This document shows positions 1-7,704 of a DNA stretch of 27,847 nucleotides, in pieces (within the stretch, counting starts at the first letter, position 1; every line of letters begins with the position of its first letter). A program made the translations under genes and the position numbers. Below the pieces are notes generated by a model. It was not told where the DNA came from. It saw only the letters and a program-made list of their open reading frames with translations, and searched no databases. The stretch is from JABMRP01 sp964444795 (GTDB taxonomy: Bacteria; Planctomycetota; Planctomycetia; Pirellulales; Thermoguttaceae). The stretch lies in assembly GCA_964444795.1 (NCBI GenBank), contig CAYUIQ010000107.1:1-27847 (forward strand), given 5' to 3'.

Positions 1-26
1 GTGGAGCCAAGGACTCGGCACGCTCG

Positions 27-48
27 CACTGCTTGCAAGCAAGCAGTG
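27..48. repeat. Short palindromic hairpin repeat, copy 1
   Basis: Arms at 27-35 (CACTGCTTG) and 40-48 (CAAGCAGTG) are perfectly complementary over 9 bp around a 4-nt loop. The flanks match two other hairpins in the window (18864-18915 and 19050-19100): GCACTG on one side and CAGTGGCAC on the other. The stem interior differs between copies while base pairing is kept. It lies just upstream of the first gene. It could be a dispersed REP-like repeat; an effect on transcription is only a guess. Confidence 0.6.
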
Positions 49-91
49 GCACACGTTTCCGTCCGTGTCGCTTTATTCCCAGGAACATGCC

Positions 92-400
92 ATGGTCCTA
101 CTCGAATTCAGCATGTTTCCTCTGGACAAGGGCGTCAGCCTCAGTCCTTACGTTGCCCGAAGCTTGGAGATCATCGACTCCAGCGGGCTGGACTATCGGA
201 CCCATGCCATGGGCACCACGATCGAAGGGCCTTACGATGAGGTGATGGACGTCGTACGGCGGTGTTTCGAGCGGATGTCGGCCGATTGCGACCGCGTCGA
301 GTGTAGCATCAAGATCGACTACCGCAAGGGCCGCCAGGGACGCCTGGAGTCGAAGATCGCCAGCGTCGAGGAGAAGCTCGGCCGGCAGTTGAAGCGATAG
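92..400 (+). CDS. MTH1187-family (DUF77) thiamine-binding-like protein
   Basis: This 102-residue protein fits the small ferredoxin-fold MTH1187/YqgV family (thiamine_BP), whose members are about 100 residues and bind thiamine or related ligands as oligomers. Visible family features are the N-terminal strand MVLLEFSMFPLDKG, the SLSPYVARSLEIIDSSGL helix, the YRTHAMGTTIEG strand, and the IKIDYRKG strand near residues 73-80. I chose the ATG at 92 because the family begins with this strand and an AGGA lies at 81-84; the upstream ATG at 65 would add nine non-family residues. It ends 15 bp before glcD and may be co-transcribed with it. No functional link to glycolate oxidation is evident beyond position. 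Confidence 0.85.
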   Translation: MVLLEFSMFPLDKGVSLSPYVARSLEIIDSSGLDYRTHAMGTTIEGPYDEVMDVVRRCFERMSADCDRVECSIKIDYRKGRQGRLESKIASVEEKLGRQLKR

Positions 401-415
401 CCCCCAGAGGCAGCC

Positions 416-1801
416 ATGGCGGGTAAGGTTCCCAAGGCACTACTGACGGCGTTGCGACGATGTCTTGGATCCGACGGTCTGCTCGACGCGCCCGCCGACA
501 TGGTCGTCTACGAATGCGACGGCTACACGATCGAGAAGAACCGCCCCCAGGCCGTTGTCTTTCCTCGCACCACGGCCCAAGTTGCCGAGGTGGTGACGCT
601 CTGCAACCGGTTCGAGATGCCGATTGTCGCCCGCGGCGCTGGCACGAGTCTGGCCGGCGGATGTTTGCCGGTGGGCGGCGGCGTGGTGGTCATGCTTACG
701 CGGATGAAGGCGATCCTCGACATCAACCTTCGCGACCGTTGCGCGGTGGTCGAGGCGGGGGTCCCGAATATCGAGCTGACGCGGGCACTGGCCGGCACGG
801 GCTATCATTTCGCGCCCGATCCGTCGAGCCAGGGCGCTTCGACCATCGGCGGCAATGTGGCCACCAACGCCGGCGGACCGCACACCCTGAAGTACGGCGT
901 GACGGTCAACCACGTACTTGGCGTCGAGGCCGTGTTGGGCGACGGTTCGGTTGTGCGAACCGGGCCCGTCGATGCGGCGCCCGGGTTGGATCTGACCGGT
1001 CTGATCGTCGGCAACGAAGGCACGCTGGCGATCGTGACCAAGGTCTGGGTACGCCTGACACGCAATCCGCGGGAATTCCGCGCCCTGCGAGCGATCTTTA
1101 ACTCGGTCGACGACGCGACGGGCACGGTGAGCGATATCATTTCCGCTGGCATCATTCCCGCGGCCATGGAACTGATGGATCGGGGGATTATCGCCGCGGT
1201 CGAGGAGGCGTTCGGTTTCGGGTTTCCGCTGGACGCCGAAGCGATCCTGATTATCGAAATCGACGGGCCGCCTGTCGGGCTCGACGATCAGCGCCGCCGG
1301 ATCGTCGACTTTTGTGAGAAATGGAACGCCCGGGATGTGCTCCAGGCCGATGGCGAAGCCGAGCGTCAGGCACTGTGGAAATGTCGCAAGCTGGCCGTCG
1401 GCGCGGTCGGACGACTTAGCCCGAGCTATTGCATCCAAGACGGTGTCGTGCCGCGGACCCAGTTGCCCCGCGTCCTACGGCGCATCCGCGAGATTGGCCA
1501 GAAGCACGGGCTGCGGATCGTCAACGTGGCCCATGCGGGCGACGGCAACGTGCATCCGATCATCCTCTTCGACCAGCGCGACGCGGCGCAAGTGGCCCGG
1601 GCGGTTGCTGCCGGAGAAGAACTGTTGGCCGAGTGTCTCGCTTGCGGCGGAAGCGTCACGGCCGAACACGGCATCGGTGTGGAGAAAATCGATTTCATGG
1701 CTCGGCAGTTCGCCCCCACCGATCTGGCCGCGATGGGGCGAATACGCGAAGCCATGAACCCCGGCGGACTATTGGGACCGGGAAAAGTATTGCCATCATA
1801 G
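416..1801 (+). CDS. glcD: Glycolate oxidase subunit GlcD (FAD-linked oxidase)
   Basis: This 461-residue flavoprotein of the VAO/PCMH family is close to the usual GlcD length. It would oxidise glycolate (or a related 2-hydroxy acid such as lactate) to the 2-oxo acid, working with GlcE and GlcF at the membrane. The FAD-binding_4 domain covers roughly residues 40-220 and has the pyrophosphate-binding loop VARGAGTSLAGG at 71-82 and a GGNVATNAGG segment. The C-terminal FAD-oxidase_C domain carries AHAGDGNVHP and AEHGIGVEK, the conserved His-containing active-site motifs. glcE starts 11 bp downstream and glcF follows. Subunit order and completeness make GlcD more likely than a stand-alone D-lactate dehydrogenase; the exact substrate cannot be read from sequence. 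Confidence 0.93.
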   Translation: MAGKVPKALLTALRRCLGSDGLLDAPADMVVYECDGYTIEKNRPQAVVFPRTTAQVAEVVTLCNRFEMPIVARGAGTSLAGGCLPVGGGVVVMLTRMKAILDINLRDRCAVVEAGVPNIELTRALAGTGYHFAPDPSSQGASTIGGNVATNAGGPHTLKYGVTVNHVLGVEAVLGDGSVVRTGPVDAAPGLDLTGLIVGNEGTLAIVTKVWVRLTRNPREFRALRAIFNSVDDATGTVSDIISAGIIPAAMELMDRGIIAAVEEAFGFGFPLDAEAILIIEIDGPPVGLDDQRRRIVDFCEKWNARDVLQADGEAERQALWKCRKLAVGAVGRLSPSYCIQDGVVPRTQLPRVLRRIREIGQKHGLRIVNVAHAGDGNVHPIILFDQRDAAQVARAVAAGEELLAECLACGGSVTAEHGIGVEKIDFMARQFAPTDLAAMGRIREAMNPGGLLGPGKVLPS

Positions 1802-1812
1802 AACGGATTCCC

Positions 1813-3090
1813 ATGCCCCCAAGCACCAACCTCTTACCCCTGACCGAAACGACAACGCCGGCCGACGAGGCCGCCGTGGCCGCTGCCGTTGCCGGGGCTT
1901 ACGAGGCCGGTACGCCGGTCTATCCGATCGGCGGAGCGACGCAACTCGACTTGGGCCCGATACCCGCGGCGGCCGGTTTGGGGCTTTCGACGGCCAACTT
2001 GAATCGAGTAGTCGACTACCCGGCCGACGATCTGACGATCACCGCCGAGGCCGGTCTGACCATCGCCGCGCTGGCCGAGCATCTCAACGAAAAACGGCAG
2101 CGTCTGCCCATCGACGTGCCTTGGCCCAAGCGGGCCACCTTGGGCGGGATCGTGGCAACCGGGGCCGACGGACCGAGACGATACGGCCTGGGTACGATCC
2201 GCGATTATGTGATCGGCATCCGCGCCGTGGATGGCCAGGGTAACGTGTTTGCCGCGGGCGGACGGGTCGTGAAAAACGCCGCCGGATACGATCTTTGTCG
2301 GCTGTTGACCGGATCGCTCGGAACTCTGGCCGTGATCACAAGGGTGACCCTCCGGGTGAAGCCCCTGCCGGAGACATCCGCCTGGATGGCCGTCGACGTG
2401 GCTGATCTGGCTACGGCCGAGCGATTGTTGGCCGAATTGGTCGACACGCGTACGCAGCCGATGGCGATCGAACTGCTGGTGAATGCCTCGCTGCCCGAGC
2501 AGCGTGTGCCCCAGCTCGAGCAACGGGTATCCCCGTCCGCCGCTTCGGTCGCCGGACGATTGTTCGTCGGCTTCGAGGGAACCGACGCCGAGGTCCGCTG
2601 GATGACCGAGCAGTTGCACGACGAGTGGAAACGGTCGGGCGCTGCGGCGGAAGACCGGTTCACCGGCGCCGATGCCGAGACCGTGAGCGCCGGCCTGGTC
2701 AAGCACTTCTATCGGTCCGCCGGCCGAGAGGCCGACTCGCTGACGGTGCGAATCGCCACGATGCCCGGCGCCTTGACAGGTGTCATCGGGGCCTTGCTGG
2801 CGGTCGATCCGGCCGGTTCGATCCAGGCCCACGCCGGAGACGGCATGGTGCTGTTCCGCACATCAGCAGCGAGCCGCGACGGCACCGCCGCATTCATTGA
2901 CGGCCGTCTGCGTCCGATCGCCACGGAAGCGGGTGGGTATTTGACGGTCCAATCCGCGCCGGCCGGAGCGGTACTCAGCCGGGAAACGGTCTGGGGACCG
3001 CCGGACGACACGGCGCCCGTCATGCGCCGAATCAAGCAGAAATTCGACCCGAAGAACCTGCTCAACCCGGGCCGATTCGTCTACGAGTAA
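1813..3090 (+). CDS. glcE: Glycolate oxidase FAD-binding subunit GlcE
   Basis: This 425-residue protein is a shorter relative of GlcD, as expected for GlcE, the second FAD-binding subunit of the glycolate oxidase complex. The FAD loop PIGGATQLDLG is at residues 38-48. TLGGIVATGADGPRR and GGRVVKNAAGYDLCRLLTGS are family-typical FAD-domain segments. The C-terminus KFDPKNLLNPGRF is the usual oxidase tail. The frame is open upstream to 1429, but that part overlaps glcD in another frame and has no homologous look, so I took the ATG at 1813, 11 bp after the glcD stop. The next gene, glcF, starts 9 bp downstream. Confidence 0.92.
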   Translation: MPPSTNLLPLTETTTPADEAAVAAAVAGAYEAGTPVYPIGGATQLDLGPIPAAAGLGLSTANLNRVVDYPADDLTITAEAGLTIAALAEHLNEKRQRLPIDVPWPKRATLGGIVATGADGPRRYGLGTIRDYVIGIRAVDGQGNVFAAGGRVVKNAAGYDLCRLLTGSLGTLAVITRVTLRVKPLPETSAWMAVDVADLATAERLLAELVDTRTQPMAIELLVNASLPEQRVPQLEQRVSPSAASVAGRLFVGFEGTDAEVRWMTEQLHDEWKRSGAAAEDRFTGADAETVSAGLVKHFYRSAGREADSLTVRIATMPGALTGVIGALLAVDPAGSIQAHAGDGMVLFRTSAASRDGTAAFIDGRLRPIATEAGGYLTVQSAPAGAVLSRETVWGPPDDTAPVMRRIKQKFDPKNLLNPGRFVYE

Positions 3091-3099
3091 CCAACGACC

Positions 3100-4422
3100 A
3101 TGCCCGACCCCCATCCAAATCAACCGCGCGAATCGACCGATCGCAACTCGGGTGCTGCGATCGATGCGGCGCTGTTCGCGGAGTGTGTTCACTGCGGGCT
3201 ATGCACCTCGGCCTGTCCGACCTATACCGAACTGGGCGACGAGAACGACGGGCCGCGGGGCCGCATCTACTTGATGCAGTTGGTCAGCGAGGGACGCTTG
3301 GAGTTGACGCCCATGGTCCGCCGCCATATTGATCTCTGTCTCGACTGCCGCTCCTGCGAGACGGCGTGTCCCTCGGGTGTGAAATACGGCCGGCTGGTCG
3401 AGCCGTTTCGCCTGGCGGTCGAGCAATCCGACGACGGGTGGCTCAAGCGGCTCGATTGGTTTCGCCAGGTGTTTCTTCTTCGCGTGTTTCCCTATCCGAA
3501 GCGATTGCGGGCGGCGCTGGCTCCGGTGCGGCTTGCCCAGCGGATGGGGATTGTCGGCACGGCCGAACGACTCGGCCTGTTGAGACTGATTCCCGGCCGG
3601 ATCGGACATATGATCGGTCTGCTGCCGCCACCGGTAAAGTCGGGCCCCCGATTGCCGGAGTTTCTGCCCGCGGTCGGCCGCCGCCGCGCCCGGGTGGCGA
3701 TGTTTTTGGGCTGCGTGGCCGACGTGCTCTTTCGGCACACGCATTGGGCCACGGCGCGTGTCTTGCAGCAGAACGGTTGCGACGTGGTCGTGCCCGGCGG
3801 ACAAGGATGCTGCGGAGCGATCCACTTCCACTGTGGCGACGGCGACGGTGCGCGGCGGATGGCCGACGTCAATCTGGCCGCGTTCGACCTTGACGACGTT
3901 GACGCGATCGTGGTCAACCATGCCGGTTGCGGGGCGATGATGAAGGAATACGGCCTGCATTGGGACGACGCGAACCGGTCCGCTCGGAAGCGATTTTCCG
4001 CAAAGGTGAAAGATATCCACCAGCTTCTCGACGAGTTGGGACCGGTGCCACCCAGCGGCCGGATCGAAGCCGTGGCTGCCTACCATGATGCGTGTCATCT
4101 GACCCATGCGCAGAAAGTACGTGAGCCGCCGCGACGGTTGCTCTCGCTGATACCGGGGCTCGAATTGCGCGACTTACCCGAGAGCGAGATCTGCTGCGGC
4201 TCGGCCGGCACCTACAACCTCGACCAGCCGGCCATGGCCGACCGTTTGGCCCGGCGCAAGGTCGAGAACATCCGCCGGTGCGGCGCCCAAGTGGTTCTGG
4301 CCGCCAACGCCGGTTGCCTGCTACAGATCGGCCGCGAGGTTCGCCGCCATCTGCCCGGCGTAACCGTCATGCACCCGATCGACCTGTTGGATCTCAGTTA
4401 TCGCAACGAACAACCGGGGTAA
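3100..4422 (+). CDS. glcF: Glycolate oxidase iron-sulfur subunit GlcF
   Basis: This 440-residue iron-sulfur subunit would pass electrons from the GlcD/GlcE flavins towards the quinone pool. Two 4Fe-4S motifs are visible: CVHCGLCTSACP (C29, C32, C35, C39) and CLDCRSCETACP (C80, C83, C86, C90). Two CCG domains follow, with GCVADVLF...QGCCGAIHFHCGD in the first and YHDACHLTHAQ...ICCGSAGTYN in the second, the arrangement found in GlcF, LutA and HdrB relatives. It is the third gene of glcDEF. The gene ends 14 bp from the stop of the convergent kinase gene, with no clear terminator hairpin between them. Confidence 0.93.
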   Translation: MPDPHPNQPRESTDRNSGAAIDAALFAECVHCGLCTSACPTYTELGDENDGPRGRIYLMQLVSEGRLELTPMVRRHIDLCLDCRSCETACPSGVKYGRLVEPFRLAVEQSDDGWLKRLDWFRQVFLLRVFPYPKRLRAALAPVRLAQRMGIVGTAERLGLLRLIPGRIGHMIGLLPPPVKSGPRLPEFLPAVGRRRARVAMFLGCVADVLFRHTHWATARVLQQNGCDVVVPGGQGCCGAIHFHCGDGDGARRMADVNLAAFDLDDVDAIVVNHAGCGAMMKEYGLHWDDANRSARKRFSAKVKDIHQLLDELGPVPPSGRIEAVAAYHDACHLTHAQKVREPPRRLLSLIPGLELRDLPESEICCGSAGTYNLDQPAMADRLARRKVENIRRCGAQVVLAANAGCLLQIGREVRRHLPGVTVMHPIDLLDLSYRNEQPG

Positions 4423-4436
4423 GGCGACTATTTGGC

Positions 4437-5354
4437 TCACGCCACGGCTCGCTGGGCAAACGTCTCGATCTCCAACGCCGCGAACTGATCGATCAGCGTG
4501 TGCGCGCCCTCCGGGCGGCGCAGCGGTTCTTTGGCCAGCATCCGCCGGACCAGGCGAACGAGCCGATGGGGAGCGCCGGGGGCGAGCGGGCCAAGGTCGG
4601 GGGGGGCGGCGCGCAAGTGTTGCTCGGCCAACTCGGCGGCGCCGGAACCCTCAAACGGCAATCTGCCCGAGAGCATTTCGAAAAGAACGACCCCCAGACT
4701 GTAGACGTCGCTGCTCGCTTCGGTGCGAAGGGCCGAGGTGATCATCTCCGGGGCGACGTAACCACACGTTCCCACCACGCATCGGTTTACTACCGATTCG
4801 CTCTCCGAGGGGCGCCGGGCGAAGCCCAAGTCCAGCAGCGTTGCGTGCATCGCCCGCGAAAGATGGATGTTGCCCGGCTTGACGTCGGCGTGGATCCAGC
4901 CGGCCGAGTGAAGCACTTCGAGGGCCTCGGCGATCTGTCGGGCGATCCAGAGCGCGGCCGGTATCTGGGGACGCCAGCCCGCGGCCAAGCGGGCAGCGAG
5001 CGTTTGGCCTTCGAGCCACGGCATGACCAGGTAGCGGGGCGATCGCCGTACGCAGGAGGCCAACACGGAAACCAGATGGCGGTGCGAAACCGTACGGCCG
5101 ACCAGCGCCTCGCGCCGAAAGCACTCGACCGCTCGCGGATCGTCCTGCCACCGGTCCTCGAGCACCTTCAGCGCGTAGGTGGCTCCCGCCGCAGCGGGCC
5201 CAAGCGGCCGGCCACGGTAGATTCGGGCCAGGGGTCCCCGACTGGCAAGCGAAACGGCCTCCCACCGATCCAGACGGCAGGGCAGTTCCGTTTCTCCGCC
5301 AACGGGCGCAACGCAATCGATGGGCGGCGTTGGCGGCCTTTGGCTTTGGGTCAT
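4437..5354 (-). CDS. Soluble Hanks-type Ser/Thr protein kinase
   Basis: This 305-residue protein is essentially one kinase domain (about residues 30-290). The ATP lysine is K63 in YALKVL, the alphaC glutamate is probably E82, the catalytic loop is HADVKPGN at 155-162 (D157), the metal-binding motif is DLG at 175-177, and APE is at 201-203 followed by SSDVYSLGVVLFEML. HRD is HAD and DFG is DLG, both tolerated in bacterial kinases. The P-loop is degenerate: ASRGPLARIY has Ser and Ala where the first and third glycines are expected. Many planctomycete kinases have a transmembrane segment and sensor domain; this one has neither, so it is probably cytosolic. It is convergent with glcF and divergent from the lipoprotein at 5590. 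Its substrate is unknown. Confidence 0.88.
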   Translation of the reverse strand: MTQSQRPPTPPIDCVAPVGGETELPCRLDRWEAVSLASRGPLARIYRGRPLGPAAAGATYALKVLEDRWQDDPRAVECFRREALVGRTVSHRHLVSVLASCVRRSPRYLVMPWLEGQTLAARLAAGWRPQIPAALWIARQIAEALEVLHSAGWIHADVKPGNIHLSRAMHATLLDLGFARRPSESESVVNRCVVGTCGYVAPEMITSALRTEASSDVYSLGVVLFEMLSGRLPFEGSGAAELAEQHLRAAPPDLGPLAPGAPHRLVRLVRRMLAKEPLRRPEGAHTLIDQFAALEIETFAQRAVA

Positions 5355-5509
5355 CGACGATTCGCGGGACTAGAACGTGATGGACGAGGGTCTCCAAACA
5401 ATGGATCGGCCACCAGGGGCGGCCAAGTTGAGCCAAGGCGAGGGAGAGGCCGTAAACCCCCTGTCCGTGGAGAGCCGTTCCGTGGAACGGGGGGGCTCGG
5501 GCAATTGAC

Positions 5510-5538
5510 TTGCGACGTCCAGTTGTGGCGAATACAAT
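5510..5538 (+). promoter_or_regulatory. Candidate sigma70-type promoter for the small lipoprotein gene
   Basis: TTGCGA (5510-5515), a 17-nt spacer and TACAAT (5533-5538) lie about 50 bp upstream of the ATG at 5590. An overlapping TTGACT at 5505 has a 22-nt spacer and fits less well. This is a pattern match only; in GC-rich DNA such an AT-rich -10 box at optimal spacing is suggestive. Confidence 0.5.
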
Positions 5539-5589
5539 AGAAGCTTCTTGTTTCGCAGCACGTGCAAATTGAAGGAGGTTTTGGTTCCT

Positions 5590-5811
5590 ATGCGAAAGCT
5601 GGTAGTGTTCTGTGCGTTGTCGGTCTTCTGCCTCGGTTCCGTGGTCGGTTGTGTGCCGCCGTTTGGTGGTGCTGCCCCCAATTCCACCGAAACCGAGAAA
5701 GCCAACCAAGAAGAAGCCGCTAAACCCAAGGAAGACGCGGGCGAGAAGGCGCCATGTTGCGATAAGGGTAACGCTGGCGAGGAAGCGGTCCCCAAGACGC
5801 CCGAGTCCTAG
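5590..5811 (+). CDS. Small Cys-containing lipoprotein, unknown function
   Basis: This 73-residue protein has a lipoprotein signal peptide (MRKLVVFCALSVFCLGSVVGC, lipobox VVGC, modified Cys at 21). A Pro-rich stretch follows, then a Lys/Glu/Ala-rich, probably disordered tail with an APCCDKGN motif. I chose the ATG at 5590 because AAGGAGG at 5572-5578 precedes it at normal spacing; the frame opens at 5548 but has no such site there. The CC(D/E)K motif recurs in the next gene, the mutarotase-like lipoprotein (TPACCEKN), suggesting a shared role or shared metal or disulfide chemistry. I recognise no family and assign no function. Confidence 0.75.
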   Translation: MRKLVVFCALSVFCLGSVVGCVPPFGGAAPNSTETEKANQEEAAKPKEDAGEKAPCCDKGNAGEEAVPKTPES

Positions 5812-5979
5812 GCTCCCCGCCCGACTCGCCCACGACCACGGCCGGGCACGCCTCGTGCCGCCGTCGGCCGGACCCGTGACGCTTGATCTCCCCACCGCAA
5901 GCGCGCCCCCCACGGATACGATCTCCCCTGGTGCTTTGGGGTCGCGGTGCGCGCCGTCGGCGCGCGTGCCGCTGAATTC

Positions 5980-6008
5980 TTGACAGGTTGGCTGCCTCGG
6001 TCCACAAT
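5980..6008 (+). promoter_or_regulatory. Strong candidate promoter of the sugar-uptake operon
   Basis: A perfect -35 box TTGACA (5980-5985) is followed after exactly 17 nt by CACAAT (6003-6008). It is the best sigma70-like match seen in the window. It lies 130 bp upstream of the mutarotase ATG at 6139, leaving a long structured leader. The genes downstream all read the same way up to 11878. Confidence 0.65.
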
Positions 6009-6111
6009 GGGACAGTCATTCGGCGCGCGCCCCCCCGTGTTCGGGAGGGGGTCGCTTGCTGGATGCCTGTGCGATGGGGGTGCCCCCTCGCCCACGGTCA
6101 GCCTCCCACTA

Positions 6112-6123
6112 TTGGGTCCCCAA
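6112..6123. promoter_or_regulatory. Palindrome TTGGGTCCCCAA, possible operator
   Basis: Perfect 5-bp arms (TTGGG and CCCAA) flank a 2-nt centre, 15 bp before the mutarotase start codon and just ahead of its AGGA ribosome-binding site. A regulator bound here, or an RNA structure, could affect translation of the first operon gene. It is short enough to be chance. Confidence 0.25.
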
Positions 6124-6138
6124 CACAGGAACCTTGCC

Positions 6139-6663
6139 ATGAAAACGCATTTCCCTCGGCTTCTCACCGTCGCGGCCACGCTCGGTCTGGGCATTGTGAT
6201 CGGTCTGGCCTGCAGCCAGTCCCCGCGCGAAGGAGTCGGCCAAGCCGACGCGGCCGAAGAGACGCCGGCCTGCTGCGAGAAGAACGAGACGAAACCGGTC
6301 TCCTGCGAGAAATGCGCGAAGAAGGTGCAGCGATTCGGTTCCGTGATCGGGCTGAAGCGGGAGTCGGTGGACCGTTACGTCGAACTCCACGCTGCCGTCT
6401 GGCCCACCGTGCAGAAACAGATTTCCGGGAGCAATATCCAGAACTACTCAATCTACATGGGCGAGTTGGACGACGGCAACCTTTATCTTTTCAGCTACTT
6501 CGAGTACACCGGCGACGACTTCAAGGCCGACATGGCCCGAATGGCCAAAGATCCCGAGACCCAGCGCTGGTGGAAGGAGACCGATCCGCTGCAGATCCCG
6601 CAGAAGAACCGCGCCGAGGGCGATCACTGGCTGGCGATGAAAGAGGTCTTCCATCAGGACTGA
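6139..6663 (+). CDS. Lipoprotein with L-rhamnose mutarotase (RhaM/DUF718) domain
   Basis: This 174-residue protein starts with a lipoprotein signal (lipobox GLAC, C25). A Cys-rich linker follows (CCEK at 45-48, C56, C59), then an L-rhamnose mutarotase domain from about residue 65. The family's key residues are in place: VELHAAVWP (H84), NYSIYM (Y103), TQRWWK (W144, W145) and the C-terminal MKEVFH. Mutarotases of this family interconvert alpha and beta L-rhamnose and are normally cytosolic proteins of about 105 residues; here the enzyme appears to be exported and lipid-anchored. I chose ATG 6139 because AGGA lies at 6127-6130 and the signal peptide begins there; the open frame back to 5947 contains the promoter. 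It leads the ABC sugar-transporter operon. Rhamnose is the likely ligand, but not proven. Confidence 0.85.
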   Translation: MKTHFPRLLTVAATLGLGIVIGLACSQSPREGVGQADAAEETPACCEKNETKPVSCEKCAKKVQRFGSVIGLKRESVDRYVELHAAVWPTVQKQISGSNIQNYSIYMGELDDGNLYLFSYFEYTGDDFKADMARMAKDPETQRWWKETDPLQIPQKNRAEGDHWLAMKEVFHQD

Positions 6664-6705
6664 CGGTTAGCCGCCCGTAACACGCGCAAGGAGAAATGCG
6701 ACGCC

Positions 6706-7686
6706 ATGCGATATTTCACGATTCTGCTTTGTCTCGCCATCTGCCCGCTCGCCGCCGGATGCGGCGACAGCAACGACGACGGCAAGTTGACCATCGCCGT
6801 GATCCCCAAGAGTACCGGGGCCGAATTCTGGGAGACGGTGGAGGAAGGCGCCCGGGAGGCGGCGGCCGAATTGGACGTGGAAATGAATTGGGAGGGGCCG
6901 CAGGACGAAACGCAGATTGCCGAGCAGAACAAGATCATCGAGAACATGGTCAACCTGGGCGTCGACGGCATCGCCCTGGCGCCGCTGAACCCCAAGGCCA
7001 TGGAAAAATCGGTGTGGAACACCGTCAGCGCCGGCATTCCGGTGGTGGTCTTCGACTCCGCGGTCGACGGGGATGCCCACTGCAGTTTCGTGGCGACCAA
7101 TAACCGGCAGGGTGGAGAGATCGGGGCAAAACACCTAGATGAGTTGCTCGGTGACGAGCAGAAGCGGATCATGGTGATGCGCTTCATCCAGGGAACCGCC
7201 AGCACCGAAGCCCGTGCCGAGGGGTTCATTGAAGCGGCCAAAGCCGCCGGCAAGACGATCGAAGCCGATCCCGTGGCCGAGGACGCCACCGTCGTGGGCT
7301 GCAAGAAGACGGCGGCGAACACGCTGGAGAATTTCGTGGATAACAACGACGTACTCCAACTCGACGGCATCTTCGCCTGCAACGACCGGGCCACCTTGGG
7401 AGTTCTGGAAGCCCTGGAAGACCTCCGCAAGAGCGGCATCACGGTAAATGTCGAGTTCATCGGCTTCGACTTCACCCCGAAACTCGTCAAGTCGCTTCAG
7501 GAAGATCAGATCGACGCCCTGGTCGTGCAAAATCCGCGTAGAATGGGCTACCTGGCGGTCAAAACCCTGGTCGCGCGTCTGCGGGGAGAAGAGGTTGAAG
7601 CGCTGATCGATACGGGAGTGGAACTGGCCACCAAGAAAAGCCTGGCCGAAGACGAATCGCTCCGCAAACTGGTCGGGGCGAAATAG
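6706..7686 (+). CDS. Sugar ABC transporter substrate-binding lipoprotein (RbsB-like)
   Basis: This 326-residue protein has a lipoprotein signal (MRYFTILLCLAICPLAAGC, C19) and a Peripla_BP_4 (ribose/xylose/rhamnose-type) fold. KLTIAVIPKSTGAEFW opens the N-lobe, GVDGIALAPLNPKAM and GIPVVVFDSAV are typical mid-lobe strands, and DGIFACNDRATLGVLEAL followed by FIGFDFTPKLVKSLQ matches the family's C-lobe. It would capture a sugar outside the membrane and deliver it to the permease at 9252. AAGGAGA at 6688-6694 supports the start. It sits 42 bp after the mutarotase gene and 18 bp before the first ATPase gene. Ligand identity is inferred from the mutarotase neighbour only. Confidence 0.92.
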   Translation: MRYFTILLCLAICPLAAGCGDSNDDGKLTIAVIPKSTGAEFWETVEEGAREAAAELDVEMNWEGPQDETQIAEQNKIIENMVNLGVDGIALAPLNPKAMEKSVWNTVSAGIPVVVFDSAVDGDAHCSFVATNNRQGGEIGAKHLDELLGDEQKRIMVMRFIQGTASTEARAEGFIEAAKAAGKTIEADPVAEDATVVGCKKTAANTLENFVDNNDVLQLDGIFACNDRATLGVLEALEDLRKSGITVNVEFIGFDFTPKLVKSLQEDQIDALVVQNPRRMGYLAVKTLVARLRGEEVEALIDTGVELATKKSLAEDESLRKLVGAK

Positions 7687-7704
7687 TCCACCCCGAGTGA
7701 GAGC

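Larger units (their letters stand above)
5812..6138 (+). other. 327-bp intergenic region: promoter and structured 5' leader
   Basis: No gene was found here. A GC-only inverted repeat (GCGCGCC-GTC-GGCGCGC, 5949-5965) sits 14 bp upstream of a strong promoter (5980-6008). The roughly 125-nt leader after it has a C-rich/G-rich stem-loop (6030-6051, loop TGTT), a GGGGG/CCCCC pair (6076-6087), and the palindrome TTGGGTCCCCAA (6112-6123) close to the ribosome-binding site. These could form an attenuator or operator, but no known riboswitch class was recognised. Confidence 0.5.

Noticed and set aside
1..240. GTG-initiated frame at the left edge
   Set aside because: It crosses the hairpin repeat and the MTH1187-family gene in another frame, and it shows no recognisable motif.
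1429..1812. Upstream extension of glcE to an ATG at 1429
   Set aside because: This part lies within glcD in another frame and has no family similarity; the ATG at 1813 gives the normal GlcE start.
5812..5979. Possible terminator for the small lipoprotein gene, GCGCGCC-GTC-GGCGCGC at 5949
   Set aside because: There is no U-run, it lies 140 bp after the stop and almost abuts the next promoter, so I listed it only as part of the leader region.
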